Both the position numbers and the translations under genes were made by a program. From assembly GCA_963082875.1 (NCBI GenBank), contig OY720102.1:4898001-4962000 (forward strand): 64,000 bases of DNA, in the 5' to 3' direction. Shown here one piece after another: positions 25,501 to 34,838 of the stretch. Position 1 is the stretch's first letter. Each line of letters opens with the position of its first letter. Under the pieces are notes generated by a model. That model was not told where the DNA came from. It ran no database searches and saw only the letters and a program-made list of their open reading frames with translations. Source of the stretch: Corella eumyota (Eukaryota; Chordata; Ascidiacea; Phlebobranchia; Corellidae).

Positions 25501-28500
25501 TTTAAATGCAATGTGTACAAACACAAATGGATCATTTACTTGTGCTTGCAATACTGGATACACTGGCGATGGAATAACATGCACAGATATTAATGAATGT
25601 GCTTTAGTACCAAATATTTGTGATATCAATGCTATATGTACAAACACAGTTGGATCATTTACTTGTGCTTGCAATACTGGATACACTGGTGATGGAGTGA
25701 ACTGCACAGATATAAATGAATGTTTTTTAATGACAGACATTTGTGATTTAAATGCAATGTGCACAAACACAAATGGATCATTTACTTGTGCTTGCAATAC
25801 TGGATACACTGGCGATGGAATAATATGCACAGATATTAATGAATGTTTTTTATTGACAGACAATTGTGATTTAAATGCAATGTGTACAAACACAAGTGGA
25901 TCATTTACTTGTGCTTGCAATACTGGATACACTGGCGATGGAATAACATGCACAGATATTAATGAATGTGCTTTAGTACCAAATATTTGTGATATCAATG
26001 CTATATGTACAAACACAGTTGGATCATTTACTTGTGCTTGCAATACTGGATACACTGGTGATGGAGTGAACTGCACAGATATAAATGAATGTTTTTTAAT
26101 GACAGACAATTGTAATGATAATGCAAATTGTGCAAACACAAATGGATCATTTACGTGTTCTTGCAATACTGGATACACTGGCAATGGAATAACATGCACA
26201 GATATTGATGAATGTGCTTTAGTACCAAATATTTGTGATATCAATGCTATATGTACAAACACAGTTGGATCCTTTACTTGTTCTTGCAATACTGGATACA
26301 CTGGCGATGGAGTAAACTGCACTGATATAAATGAATGTACTTTAATGACAGACAATTGTAGTGAAGGTAATGCTACTTGTACAAACACAATTGGATCATT
26401 TACTTGTTCTTGCAATACTGGATACACTGGCGATGGAGTAAACTGCACTGATATAAATGAATGTACTTTAATGACAGACAATTGTAGTGAAGGTAATGCT
26501 ACTTGTACAAACACAATTGGATCATTTACATGTGCTTGTAATGCTGGATATACTGGCGATGGAGTAAATTGCACAGACATAAATGAATGTACTTTAATGA
26601 CAGACAATTGTAATTTAAATGCAAATTGTACAAACACAAATGGATCATTTACTTGTTTTTGCAATACTGGATACACTGGCAATGGAGTAATCTGCACAGA
26701 TTTTGATGAATGCAGTGCATTAATAGATAACTGTGATGAAAATGCGTTGTGTATAAACAATCTGGGCAGTTTTATTTGTACATGCAATGTTGGTTATGAA
26801 GGCAATGGCGTAATGTGTTCAGGTGACTGTTTAAAACTGTAATAATTAAGTTTTTCTAAATACTTCTTTTCATTCAGAATGGTTTAAATAATTGCAAGCT
26901 CTATCATTAACAATTTAAACCGAAATTGTTAAATATGTTTTCAAATTTGTACTTTATTTTATTAAGAAATTCCAGCACTACAAATGACTCAGGTTAGCAT
27001 CACCATAGAAGGAGATTTTGTTCCCGAACTTTTGGACAACTCATCTTCCACTTACGTTGCTTTGTCAAGTTTGGTTGAGGAACAATTCTTGATTAAAATT
27101 CCTACTGATGAGATGTTAACCATATCCTCCATTAGATTTGTTCAAGGCAGCATAATTGCAATGTAAAACTGATTTCAATATTGGGTTGTTTTGTATAAAT
27201 TAAAATGTTTTATAAAAACTGTTTTACATGTTTCTACCTTGCAGACTCGATATTTTGTTAGAAGATTCTTCACAGAGCATTGATGATGTTATAGCTTTGT
27301 TTGATGAGAATAGGGGAATGCAAAATGTTTTCTTGTCTTCACCAACAAGCGGTATTCTAGAATTTGATTAATATTCATTGAAGGAATTTTTAAATTTAAT
27401 TAGCCTTAAATTTATTTAAAAGTAAGTTTTTTTGTTCTGTTTTTGTTTATGTTGTTTAATGTATTAAATTTTTACATTTTTAGTGTCTATTGGAGTTGTG
27501 AGGAACGTTAGATTTGTAATTGATTCTCATGAAATTTCTGTTTTTTTTCAACCTCCCCTTATAACAAATGGCATAACTGAATACCAAATTATTTATTTCT
27601 TGCCAAATGGAGAAAATAGGACCGAGCAGCTCTCAACTCTTGAAGCAACGTTAACCAATTTAACTCCATTTACTGAATATAGAATTTCGGTAAATTTATT
27701 ATGTAATTTAAATCTTTATTTTTTATCTTATGTTAACATACACTGCTATAGTACATTCTTTTACTTACAGATTATTGCAATGAATACAGTTGAAAGAGGA
27801 ATTCCATATATTGAAGATGTAACTACACTAGAAAGTGAACCAGGCCCGGTAGAAAATCTTACGGCTCAAGATATTACCTCAAACTCAATCACTATTTCAT
27901 GGGACATTCCAACTATTACCAATGGAATTATTGTAAACTACAAGTAAGTAAATGATAATTTTGTTTTTAGATTATTGATATAAACAACCATTTTTTCGTA
28001 TAGGGCTCTAAACTTGATCAGTAAAAATGTGATAAGTCTGCAAAATAACCTTCTAAACTTAATAATAAGATTCTTTATTATTCAAAGCATTTATATTCTT
28101 TTTAGGGTAGGATGGTTAACTGAAGAAAATATGAATGGGGAATTTGATGAAAATTTTTCAGCCAACACTACTGACTTAAACTATAACATTGAGTCACTTG
28201 CCCCCTTTACACCTTACGATATTTATGTACAAGCATTTACGAGTGTTGGAGGTAGCAGCTTTGATTCCATTTCATCAACTACTCGTCAAGGCAGTAAGTT
28301 ATTTTATTGAGAGTAACTATTTTTAATATTTGAGTTTTTATTATTTTTTGGAGTTTTGTACCTCATATTTTTTAATGCCCTTAAACTTTTATTTAAAATT
28401 TAAGTTTTGCTGTATTTATTTTTGTAGTTCCAATAGAACCTGTTGAAAGTGTTGACATTTTTCCTTTTTCAACTGAACTCAGTATTACATTTGCACCGCC

Positions 28501-31500
28501 GAGGACCAAAACAGGAATATTTGAATATAAAATTATTCTTAAACGCTTAAATGATATTGAACAAGATGAAACCACATCTGAAACTGAGATTTCTTTTGCA
28601 GGGTTACAGCCTTTTACAGCGTATAAAATACAGGTACAAGTAGTAATATATTGAAAGCTAAAATATATAATAATATTGGTTAAATATAAATTTGATAAAT
28701 GACAGTTCTATGTTTTTGCTCTGTTTAGTATTTGGTAAGCTAAAGTTACCTAAATTTGTTTAATAAAAATTAAAGTTTAGTTAAAACAGTGTTACTGCCC
28801 TAAAAAGCATTAACATATTTAAATTGCTGAATATGACTTATTTTTAAGATAATTGCCATGACAGAGGCTGGCCCTGGACCCAGTTACAGTAGTAGTGTGA
28901 GAACGTTGGAAGGAATACCAAGTCCCGTCAGGAATTTATTAACTCAAGTTATTACTACGAACACCATTACTGTTACATGGAACGAACCTGCTATTCCCAA
29001 TGGAATGATATTTTATGAGTATGTAAAAGAGCTGTAGTTTTTACAAGCTGTAAAATAAATTTTTTTGTTTATGCTTAAGATTAAAGTGTGAGCTGTTTAA
29101 GATTATATAAGAATATCTTTCAAAATGAATCAACTATTTTTTTAGGGTTTCTTGGGTACCTGGTTCTCGTTCTGTAAACATCACAAACACAGGTTTAACT
29201 ATTGATGCTTTGTTAAGTAACACGCAATACACAATATCAGTAACACCTTATACAAGTGCTGGACCTGGAAATTCAGAATCCATATCTTTAACCACCTTAG
29301 CTATAGGTTTGATTTATTTTTTGACTAGCTTTTACCTAAAAAAAACTGTTCGGTGAGCTTAATCATCTTACTGATTTTTTTTTGTTTAACAAATTCTTAA
29401 TTTTAGTTAGGGCTTGTGATCTGATTATATGTGTTCCAAATGCATTTTGTATGGAGACAAATGAGGGGGAGGAAGGGGAAAGTACAGGAATTTGTAGATG
29501 TAATCAGTTTTTTAGAGGAGACCCCAATGTGTTATGTGCTCGTAAGTAGTTTATTTTGACTTAATCTTTATATAGTTAAATTGTATACAAACTTATATAA
29601 TATATCCCGTTTAACAGCTTTTTGTATGGGTCAATCTTTTGTAAATGGGTTTGAAACATATACTTTTAATGACACTTGGAGTAATCAGATTGCGTTGTCA
29701 GTTGAAAGATGTCCAGATTCAGGTATGGGTATACTTACTTTCTATGTATTGTGTTTTTATTCATCCAAGTTGCCTTTCAAAAAGAAATTAAACTATTAAT
29801 ATTCATGTTAATAAACCATGTTTTTGTTACTACAGAAAGATCAGTTGCTTCAATATTATGTACTGGAACTGGATTTAATTTTTTATTAATTTCAGTGGTT
29901 TCATGTAACGAAACTATTACCTCAACTGTTCTGCAAGGCAATGTGCTGGTAAGCAAATATAAAAATAACAAAAAATATTAAAGTAAACACAAACCAAAAA
30001 AGGTTGATTTTTTTTCGATGATTTGTGTTTGCCAAAATATATTTTAAAACAATTTGTTTTAAGTTGCAAGAAAATATAACCACAACAACTTTGGAAACCT
30101 TGTCTGCCAATCTTCAACTTGTATCATCGAATGTAGAGATACAGGCAGAAGAACGTGTTATGTTAAATAATGTAATTACTGATGCTCTCAATGTTACTGA
30201 AGACAGTGTGGACTTACAGGTGGGTGGGAACAATGGACCTAATGTTTGGTTTCATTTTAACTGCCTATATGTTACCTGTATAAAAACTAAATACATCTAA
30301 ACTGGCTAATCGCAACTTGATACTTGGCGAGGCTAATAAGAAAAAGATTATATCAAGTCTGCAAAAAAAAAATATTCTTTAAGAAATTTATAATGATATA
30401 TTAAAAAGAACATTGTTTTTGCAAGTAACAAAAAAATAATGAAGTAAAACTATTTTAAACCATGTGTAGTAAATTATTTTAGTTTTAATTTAAGGACTTT
30501 TTTCAGATTAACATAAAGTTTGTTCTTTTACTTGTGTTAACATATTCGAACAATTTAGATAACTCCATATGCCTGGTTAAACTTTATGGAAGTTGCCAAC
30601 ACTATTACAATCAACTTAGAAAATGAAAACGAATTTGATGAGGTCATTGTTGTGGAAAAAGAACAACTATTACAAAACATTGAACAGTTTGGCAGGGTTG
30701 TTGAAATACCTGAAGATTCTAATTTCACTTCAATAGAAACTGAATCCTTAGTTGGAAATGTAAGAATGTTAAGTTCGTAATAATTTTTATGTTTTGTCTA
30801 AATATTTAAAGTAATCTACATTTAAATTGATCTTGCTTATCTGAAATATCATTTTATTTTCTGGTTTTTTAATTGATTGAATAAAAGATGAATTAAACAT
30901 TGTTTTAAGATATATAGATTTCCACAAGCATCATCTGGACTTGGTCGAATTAAGCGAAAGACAAAATGGACAACTCGCTCTGTTTTATCACAAAAATAAC
31001 ATTTTGTTTTCATCTTCTTTAAATGCAACTCAGGTAATTTAGTTGAAGTTTTGTTTAAAGGCACCCTGAAGTATGTTATTAAAGCGTATATTAAAATATC
31101 TTATATTTAAATATGATGCTTTTAAAGGGTTTTATGATTAAAAAGACATGTTGTAAAATCTTTATTAAAAATAAACATCTTAAACCAAAATGTTTTCCAC
31201 TCGTCTACAAACCTACTTATAACATATTTGTAGATTGTAACTATAACTGTTGGTAATGATTCTTTCGTAACTGGGTTACCAACTCCAATTAGAATCACCC
31301 ATCTAGGAGAAACAGTTAATTTTGGCGTAGAAGATAGATCTGAAAACGATTTTATGGTAAAACTTTGTTTAAATTATCAAGGCTAAGTTTTAGGTAAATG
31401 TATTTATCACTAATGTAGTAAAATAAACATTTTTGCTTTTATTCAAGGCAATTCGAACAGAACTTTCTTGTCAATTTTGGGATTTTGATTTAGTTGCTTG

Positions 31501-33178
31501 GTCAACTGAAGGTTGTTGTTTGAACGATACTGAATTCCCCCCAGTTTGTCAATGCAATCACTTTACAAACTTTGCTCTTATTGTGGTAATTTTTTCAAGC
31601 TTATATATTTATTGCATATTACTTCACAGATAATGTAAAACACTTAATTTTTATTTAAGGCTAGAACTGAAGTTCCTGCTGATATTGGTTTGGCTATTGT
31701 AAACAAAATTGGATGTGTTCTTTCTATTATTGGACTAGTCCTTACTTTTTTTATTCAAATAACAAACAAGTATGTCAATTTTTATAATAAAAACACTGCA
31801 ATAATATAATGGCTTAAAAATAATACAAAAGTCTAATTTCTATAATAATTTACTCTAATTTCTTATTTTTTTATATTTAGAGACAAGCGAAAAGTTGAGT
31901 CCACTAAAATCCTTCTTAATATTTGTTTAAATTTATTTATTTTCTACGTTTTGTTTCTGACTGGTGTGGAAGCAACTAAAAATAAATCGGGCTGCATTGC
32001 AGTCACTGCACTTATTCAGTATTTTCTTTTAACTACCTGGTTTTGGATGGCAACTTACAGTTACAACATTTATCAAAACTTAATAGTGGTAAGTGAACGG
32101 GCTTATAGGGAACTATAATATAAGATAAGATATACCTATTCGAAAATATAATTTTAAGAGATGTATTAAAATTTAATGTAAAACTTGGGTTTAGGTGTTT
32201 GCTTTAAGCCATAATGTAAAAAAAGCATATTTTATATGTTATGGAATCCCTCTTATAATTACTGTATTGAACGTAAGCATTGCAGTTGGTTATGTCGATA
32301 AGCAACAAACGTCAGATCTGACTTGTTCAAGAGGTTTGTAATATTATATTTAGGTTTTAAAAGGTGTAAACATTAGAAAATCGTATGAACCCTATGTTTA
32401 TTTCAAGTAAACTAAAATGTTTATTTGTATATCAGAGGTCCAGGTTTCGACCTCTAGTTATATTGCCGATAACTACTGCTGGCTACAAGGTTACTCTTTG
32501 TATTTTGGTTTCTTATTGCCAGTCGGAATTTTGCTACTGGCAAATATTTTTGTGTTTGGGCTAGTTATAAGGAAAGTAATATGGAAAATAACAAAGGTAA
32601 AAAACATACACAAAAAAAATTAAAATTTCCTAAAATTTATATTCTTATTTTAAATATCGTATTTAAATAAAAAACAGATAGGAGCTTCCGATAAACGCGA
32701 AACGGCTAAAAGAAATGCGAGTATTTCAGCAACGTTGTTTATTACAATGGGTTTAGTTTGGGTGCTTGGTTATATTATGCTCGTCTCAGACAACCCAACA
32801 TTTTTAACTGTTATGAGTTGGCTGTTTGCTGTATTTTCGTCAACTCAGGTAAAGCTGTTATTTCTTTAGGTTTTATATAAAATGTATATTGAATATATGC
32901 AAGTAGTATAACAGAAATAACTTTTGCAGGGCTTGCTTATATTTTTCGTAACATGCATAAATCGAAAAGATTTCCGCGATAAGTGGACAGGCGATGCTAT
33001 GAGTTTTTTTCGAAGACTCGTCAACTGTACCTTGTGCACTAAAGATTATGATTTTGATTCATATACAGGGAACGAAATAACGGGTCGCTATTCGCTAAAA
33101 GCGAATCGTTTTTTTAATACTAGCGAATCGTTTTTTACAAATATATTGGAAAAAGCGAATCAACCAAAAAAGGTTTAG
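10908..33178 (+). CDS. Giant adhesion GPCR (copy B): signal peptide, CUB, EGF, FN3, CUB, 40 EGF, SEA, FN3, GPS, 7TM
   Basis: Start ATG 10908 opens a signal peptide (MKGSLKVLVILSILTSFING-type; CQ at the likely cut). 5' exons: 10908-10995, 11204-11368, 11529-11634, 11756-11928 (CUB), 12520-12639, 12801-12932, 14054-14179 (three EGFs), 14740-14927, 15434-15581, 15962-16152, 16312-16456 (FN3), 16666-16809, 17341-17443, 18102-18244 (CUB), 18498-18614 (EGF), 19090-19193, 19659-19848, 20012-20139, 20303-20462, 20901-21106, 21251-21423 (FN3s), 21712-26822 (end of FN3 plus 40 EGFs). Exons 26967-33178 mirror copy A. All phases agree, except that exon 30910-31033 carries a 113-bp deletion that shifts the frame and gives TAA at 30997. 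As spliced by homology the product is a secreted ectodomain of about 3,455 residues. If that exon is skipped, the frame reopens to about 3,858 residues with 7TM. The last exon is altered by a transposon. Confidence 0.85.
12025..12285. repeat. Degenerate minisatellite in an intron
   Basis: About seven or eight diverged units of roughly 30-38 bases share a core like AAAGTACGAGAGAGAAT, often followed by an AGAACC- or AGGCAG-like stretch. It lies in the intron between the first CUB and the first EGF exon of copy B. It was not seen elsewhere in the window. Confidence 0.65.
12960..13230 (-). mobile_element. tRNA-derived SINE, old copy, tRNA head truncated
   Basis: Read on the minus strand it matches the body of the SINE at 13231-13521 (CTCCTGCTGAGCCA, GCCGAAGTCAACTC, GGTCGTGAAGTTGACC) with many substitutions. 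The B-box-like GTTCAATCCC remains, while the A-box end is lost next to the neighbouring copy. Confidence 0.7.
13231..13521 (-). mobile_element. tRNA-derived SINE, near full length
   Basis: On the minus strand it begins CCGGCAGGGTGGTGTAGTGG, with an A box (TGGTGTAGTGG) and a B box (GGTTCAATTCCC) spaced as in tRNA genes. A conserved body follows (TTGAGTAAGGCGCTATAAAC, CTCCTGCTGAGCCAGCACTT), ending in an AT-rich tail. It lies in an EGF2-EGF3 intron of copy B. Confidence 0.85.
13640..13895 (-). mobile_element. tRNA-derived SINE
   Basis: Same family and orientation as 13231-13521. The head CCGGCAGCGTAATGTAGTAG and the B box GGGTTCGAATCC are clear. The body is diverged, with part of the CTCCTGCTGAGCC segment missing. 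Confidence 0.8.
14270..14540 (-). mobile_element. tRNA-derived SINE
   Basis: Same family, minus orientation, in the intron after the third EGF exon. Head CAGCGTGGTGTAGTGGTCTA and B box GGGTTTGATCCC are visible. The body keeps AGTCTGGCACCATAAATGGT and CTCCTGCTAAGCCAGCAT. Confidence 0.82.
15004..15295 (-). mobile_element. tRNA-derived SINE, near full length
   Basis: Same family, minus orientation. It is one of the best conserved copies, with head CCGGCAGTGTGGTGTAGTCT, B box GGGTTCAATCCC, the body, and an AT-rich tail. It lies between exons 14740-14927 and 15434-15581. Confidence 0.85.
15603..15870 (-). mobile_element. tRNA-derived SINE, diverged, B box lost
   Basis: Same family, minus orientation. 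The A-box head (TGGTGTAGTGGTCAG) and the body (CAGTGTAATTTTCGAGCAAT) are recognisable. The tRNA B-box segment is deleted or rearranged. Confidence 0.75.
17051..17109. repeat. Perfect 16-bp inverted repeat (hairpin) in an intron
   Basis: TGACGTAGAAAGTACT at 17051-17066 is the exact reverse complement of 17094-17109. The spacer is 27 bases. Pairing extends outward through TGTG/CACA with a one-base bulge. It lies in the intron between CUB2 exons 16666-16809 and 17341-17443. Confidence 0.8.
17574..17994. mobile_element. Foldback/MITE-like element with long inverted repeats
   Basis: The left arm (about 17574-17690) and right arm (about 17881-17994) are imperfect reverse complements over roughly 110 bases. 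They share CGCTTCGAAGC-type blocks, GGTTGGGAAGATGCG / CGCATCTTCCAACC and ATTAACGCTTAAGC / GCTTTAAGCGTTAAT. The centre of about 190 bases has no reading frame. No clear target duplication was identified. It lies inside the CUB2 intron 17444-18101. Confidence 0.7.
18778..19070 (+). mobile_element. tRNA-derived SINE, near full length
   Basis: Plus orientation. Head CCGGCAGCGTAGTGTAGTGG, B box GGGTTTAATCCC, body TTGAGTAAGGCGCTATAAAC, and an AT-rich tail ending in a run of A. It lies in the intron between exons 18498-18614 and 19090-19193, ending about 20 bases before that exon. Confidence 0.87.
19288..19507 (+). mobile_element. tRNA-derived SINE, 5' truncated and diverged
   Basis: Plus orientation. 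The tRNA B box GGTTCAATCCTC and the body (TTGAGTAAGGAACTATAAAC, GAACTCCTGCCGAG) are recognisable. The A-box head is lost. The tail runs into a (TA)n tract. Confidence 0.75.
19508..19558. repeat. (TA)n microsatellite
   Basis: Nearly pure TA dinucleotide run directly after the SINE tail. It is likely length-polymorphic. Confidence 0.85.
20527..20793 (-). mobile_element. tRNA-derived SINE, diverged
   Basis: Minus orientation. The head CAGCGTGGTGTAGCAGTCTC and body (CACTTGAGTAAGGCGCTAAG) are visible. The B box is degraded. It lies in the intron between exons 20303-20462 and 20901-21106. Confidence 0.78.
21895..26822 (+). repeat. Array of 40 cbEGF-like repeats in a single exon (copy B)
   Basis: Within exon 21712-26822, after the end of an FN3 module, 40 EGF modules of about 41 residues (123 bp) follow without an intron. 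Each starts DIDEC or DINEC and carries six Cys with CNTGYTGDGV-type ends, as in calcium-binding EGFs. The hydroxylation consensus CxNxxxxFxCxC is present. Most of the array is an alternation of two types, DINECFLLTD and DIDECDLVPN, forming 246-bp dimers that are nearly identical at the DNA level. The first module and the last ten or so are more diverged. Modules 12-13 and 32-33 break the alternation. Upstream EGFs of the same gene each have their own exon, so this block arose by intra-exonic tandem expansion. Confidence 0.95.
30910..31033 (+). other. GAIN-region exon of copy B with a 113-bp deletion
   Basis: The counterpart in copy A (4006-4242) is 237 bp, with phase 0 at both ends. Copy B has lost the 113 bp that match about 4049-4161, just after the codons for GLGRI. 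The rest is out of frame and stops at TAA 30997-30999. Both splice sites are intact. Because the ancestral exon is phase 0-0, skipping it would keep the receptor frame at the cost of 79 residues. Confidence 0.9.
31448..31585 (+). other. GPS exon of copy B with altered cleavage residue
   Basis: Identical in design to 4657-4794, but the codon before the cleavage Thr is TTT (31561-31563) instead of CTT. The site reads CNHF/TNFALIV instead of CNHL/TNFALIV. His and Thr, the residues needed for catalysis, are kept. The effect on cleavage is unknown. Confidence 0.88.
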
Positions 33179-33552
33179 GCAATAATAAAACTTTCGTGTG
33201 TATTTGTGTATTTTTACGATCTATTTTAAACCGGTTTCACACTAATTTAATTACATCGACAAATTCTGCGTAAATGTAGGTTACTATAGGGTATTTAATA
33301 ACAATAACTTTTAATGTTTTGGCAATGCGTAAATTAAGCTCCCGATTTCGTTTAGTTGTTGCGCAATTTTAAATACATAACACAGCTTTGAAGTAATCAA
33401 AAATTTCTTGTTTTTTGTGCGAAAAATTATTAACGATTGTTTAACAATACGTTACTTTTTAAAAATGCCACGCAACGCGTCAAGTGTTACAAAAAACGAA
33501 GATTATGACTTGAACCTAGCGAATCGTTTTTTAAACGTTAATTCGTACCCTG
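33066..33552. mobile_element. hAT-like non-autonomous DNA transposon (487 bp) in the last exon of copy B
   Basis: Relative to copy A the last exon is interrupted by 487 bp, flanked by ATATA at 33061-33065 and 33553-33557. Ends are inverted: CAGGGAACGAAATAACG on the left and, reverse-complemented, CAGGGTACGAATTAACG on the right (15 of 17 match). Subterminal copies of GCGAATCGTTTTTT occur at both ends. The CAGGG terminus is typical of hAT elements. A 5-bp target duplication is shorter than the usual 8 bp, though hAT groups with 5-bp duplications are reported. No transposase is present. A short open frame from ATG 33465 may be a relic. Confidence 0.85.
33184..33189 (+). terminator. AATAAA poly(A) hexamer supplied by the transposon
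   Basis: AATAAA lies six bases after the new stop codon (33176-33178) of copy B. The hexamer used by copy A (6531) has no exact equivalent in the B 3' flank, where the A-rich stretch reads without AATAAA. Confidence 0.45.
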
Positions 33553-33957
33553 ATATACTAAGTCGGGAACGCGCACTTTGTCGACCCCAGCATCTCCGTA
33601 TTCGACAGGTTCTATTCCAGCGCCTGTTTCGTCCACCGCATAAGCCAGGTAAAGTGAACTGATTAAGTGAAAAAGAAACTTCGTAGTGTCGTTAAAACAA
33701 GTTTACTTCCTTTAACACTAACCAGAATCTTCTAAAAATTCTATTTTCTGCTTATAACATATCGGTCTATAACAAAAAATTTAAAAAAATTAAAAAATTA
33801 CTATATATTTGTAAGTGATCACATAGCTCTGTCTTGGAAACATAAATCTGTGTCTAACTGAGTTTAAAAAACGCATTGCGACGAACCTAAAATAACTCTA
33901 TTAGTGCAAGCATAAAGCTTTTAAAAAAATTTATTCGGACATGTATAAGCAGAATGT

Positions 33958-34838
33958 TTATTTGTTTCTTGCTTTTATATTTGACTTGTCGATTCTAGCT
34001 GGTTCATTTGTTCGATGCTGATATTCTGTTTTCCAATCCTTTCCTATTACTTCTTGCAATCGTTGGTCGACCTGTCGAAAATATATTGTTGCTATTTGTA
34101 TTATTTTTCTGTAATACCTTACCATTAAAATTTGTAGCTTAAGTTTGTTACCTCATTCTAGTACATAACTTTTTCTTTGAAGACAACATATGTTAGTAAG
34201 TATTACGTAAACATTATCTGATACCAGTTTGTTAATGAACAAATCATGTTAAAACACTTTTCATGTTGGCATAAACCACATGTATTAACTTGGATGGCGT
34301 AGTCTTGTTATTTTGTACCTGTGTTACCCAATCGGCAGTTTCTTCATAACACAGCCTACATGTTGCAAATGCTCGTCGAATCACGTGATCTGCATCGTTG
34401 TCGTTGGTAACAGAGTGCACCTTGGTCTGTGTAGACAAAAAATCAAAGCTAAGAAATGAAATATTTCTTCAATGATTGCACAGCTATTTCTGTATAACAG
34501 AACAGCTTATACCTGTTTTATAGGCTTTATTTATAAGCTGATTTTATAAGCCGTATCTGAATGCGTATCTAATAATTTTAATGTTTAAATTACCTGCAAA
34601 AATGTTTCAAAGCCGCCCCCCCCCATTATTTATGTCTTTTTAACTTTTTTAAGATCAACTATAAAAAACCAAACTTTGCTTTGCGACACTTTCCCAAGTA
34701 ATACAATACTTCTATAAACAACAATCAAAAAAATCAAAAGCGCTGTGTATTGTATTACACACAATTGTGTTATCTTCTATTTTTGCTTTATACCAGACGC
34801 TTATTTATATCTTTTTTCGCTTGAACTGTTGCGCTCAT
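33958..34838 (-). CDS. Small three-exon gene, 88-residue protein of unknown family
   Basis: Exons (minus): 34838-34794 (MSATVQAKKDINKRL), 34426-34319 (36 codons, TKVHSVTNDNDADHVIRRAF onward) and 34071-33958 (37 codons plus TAA, VDQRLQEVIGKDWKTEYQHR onward). All junctions are phase 0 with GT-AG ends, and an AATAAA follows about 25 bases after the stop. The protein is soluble, charged and probably mostly helical. It has two close Cys (CRLC) and no signal peptide or membrane segment. Support comes from the coherent phases and from conservation of the last exon in the duplicated copy at 6720-6833. The start lies 356 bases from the divergent class A GPCR. I do not recognise the family. Confidence 0.62.

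Larger units (their letters stand above)
26940..34205 (+). repeat. Segmental duplication, copy B (partner 1-6985)
   Basis: Near-identical to the start of the window across the SEA-to-7TM exons, introns and 3' flank. Exon positions are offset by about 26,940. Unique to this copy are the 113-bp deletion at 30947/30948 and the transposon 33066-33552. The match ends beyond the last exon of the minus-strand small gene. Confidence 0.93.

Noticed and set aside
21817-26787. Open reading frame of 1,656 codons on the minus strand opposite the EGF array
   Set aside because: The 123-bp unit is a multiple of three and nearly identical, so one stop-free unit stays stop-free throughout. The product is a monotonous repeat of no known fold, and the EGF frame explains all conserved Cys.
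33408-33662. Frame running from inside the transposon into the old receptor tail
   Set aside because: It joins element sequence to an out-of-frame piece of the former tail codons; there is no evidence of expression. At most the ATG at 33465 is a transposase relic.
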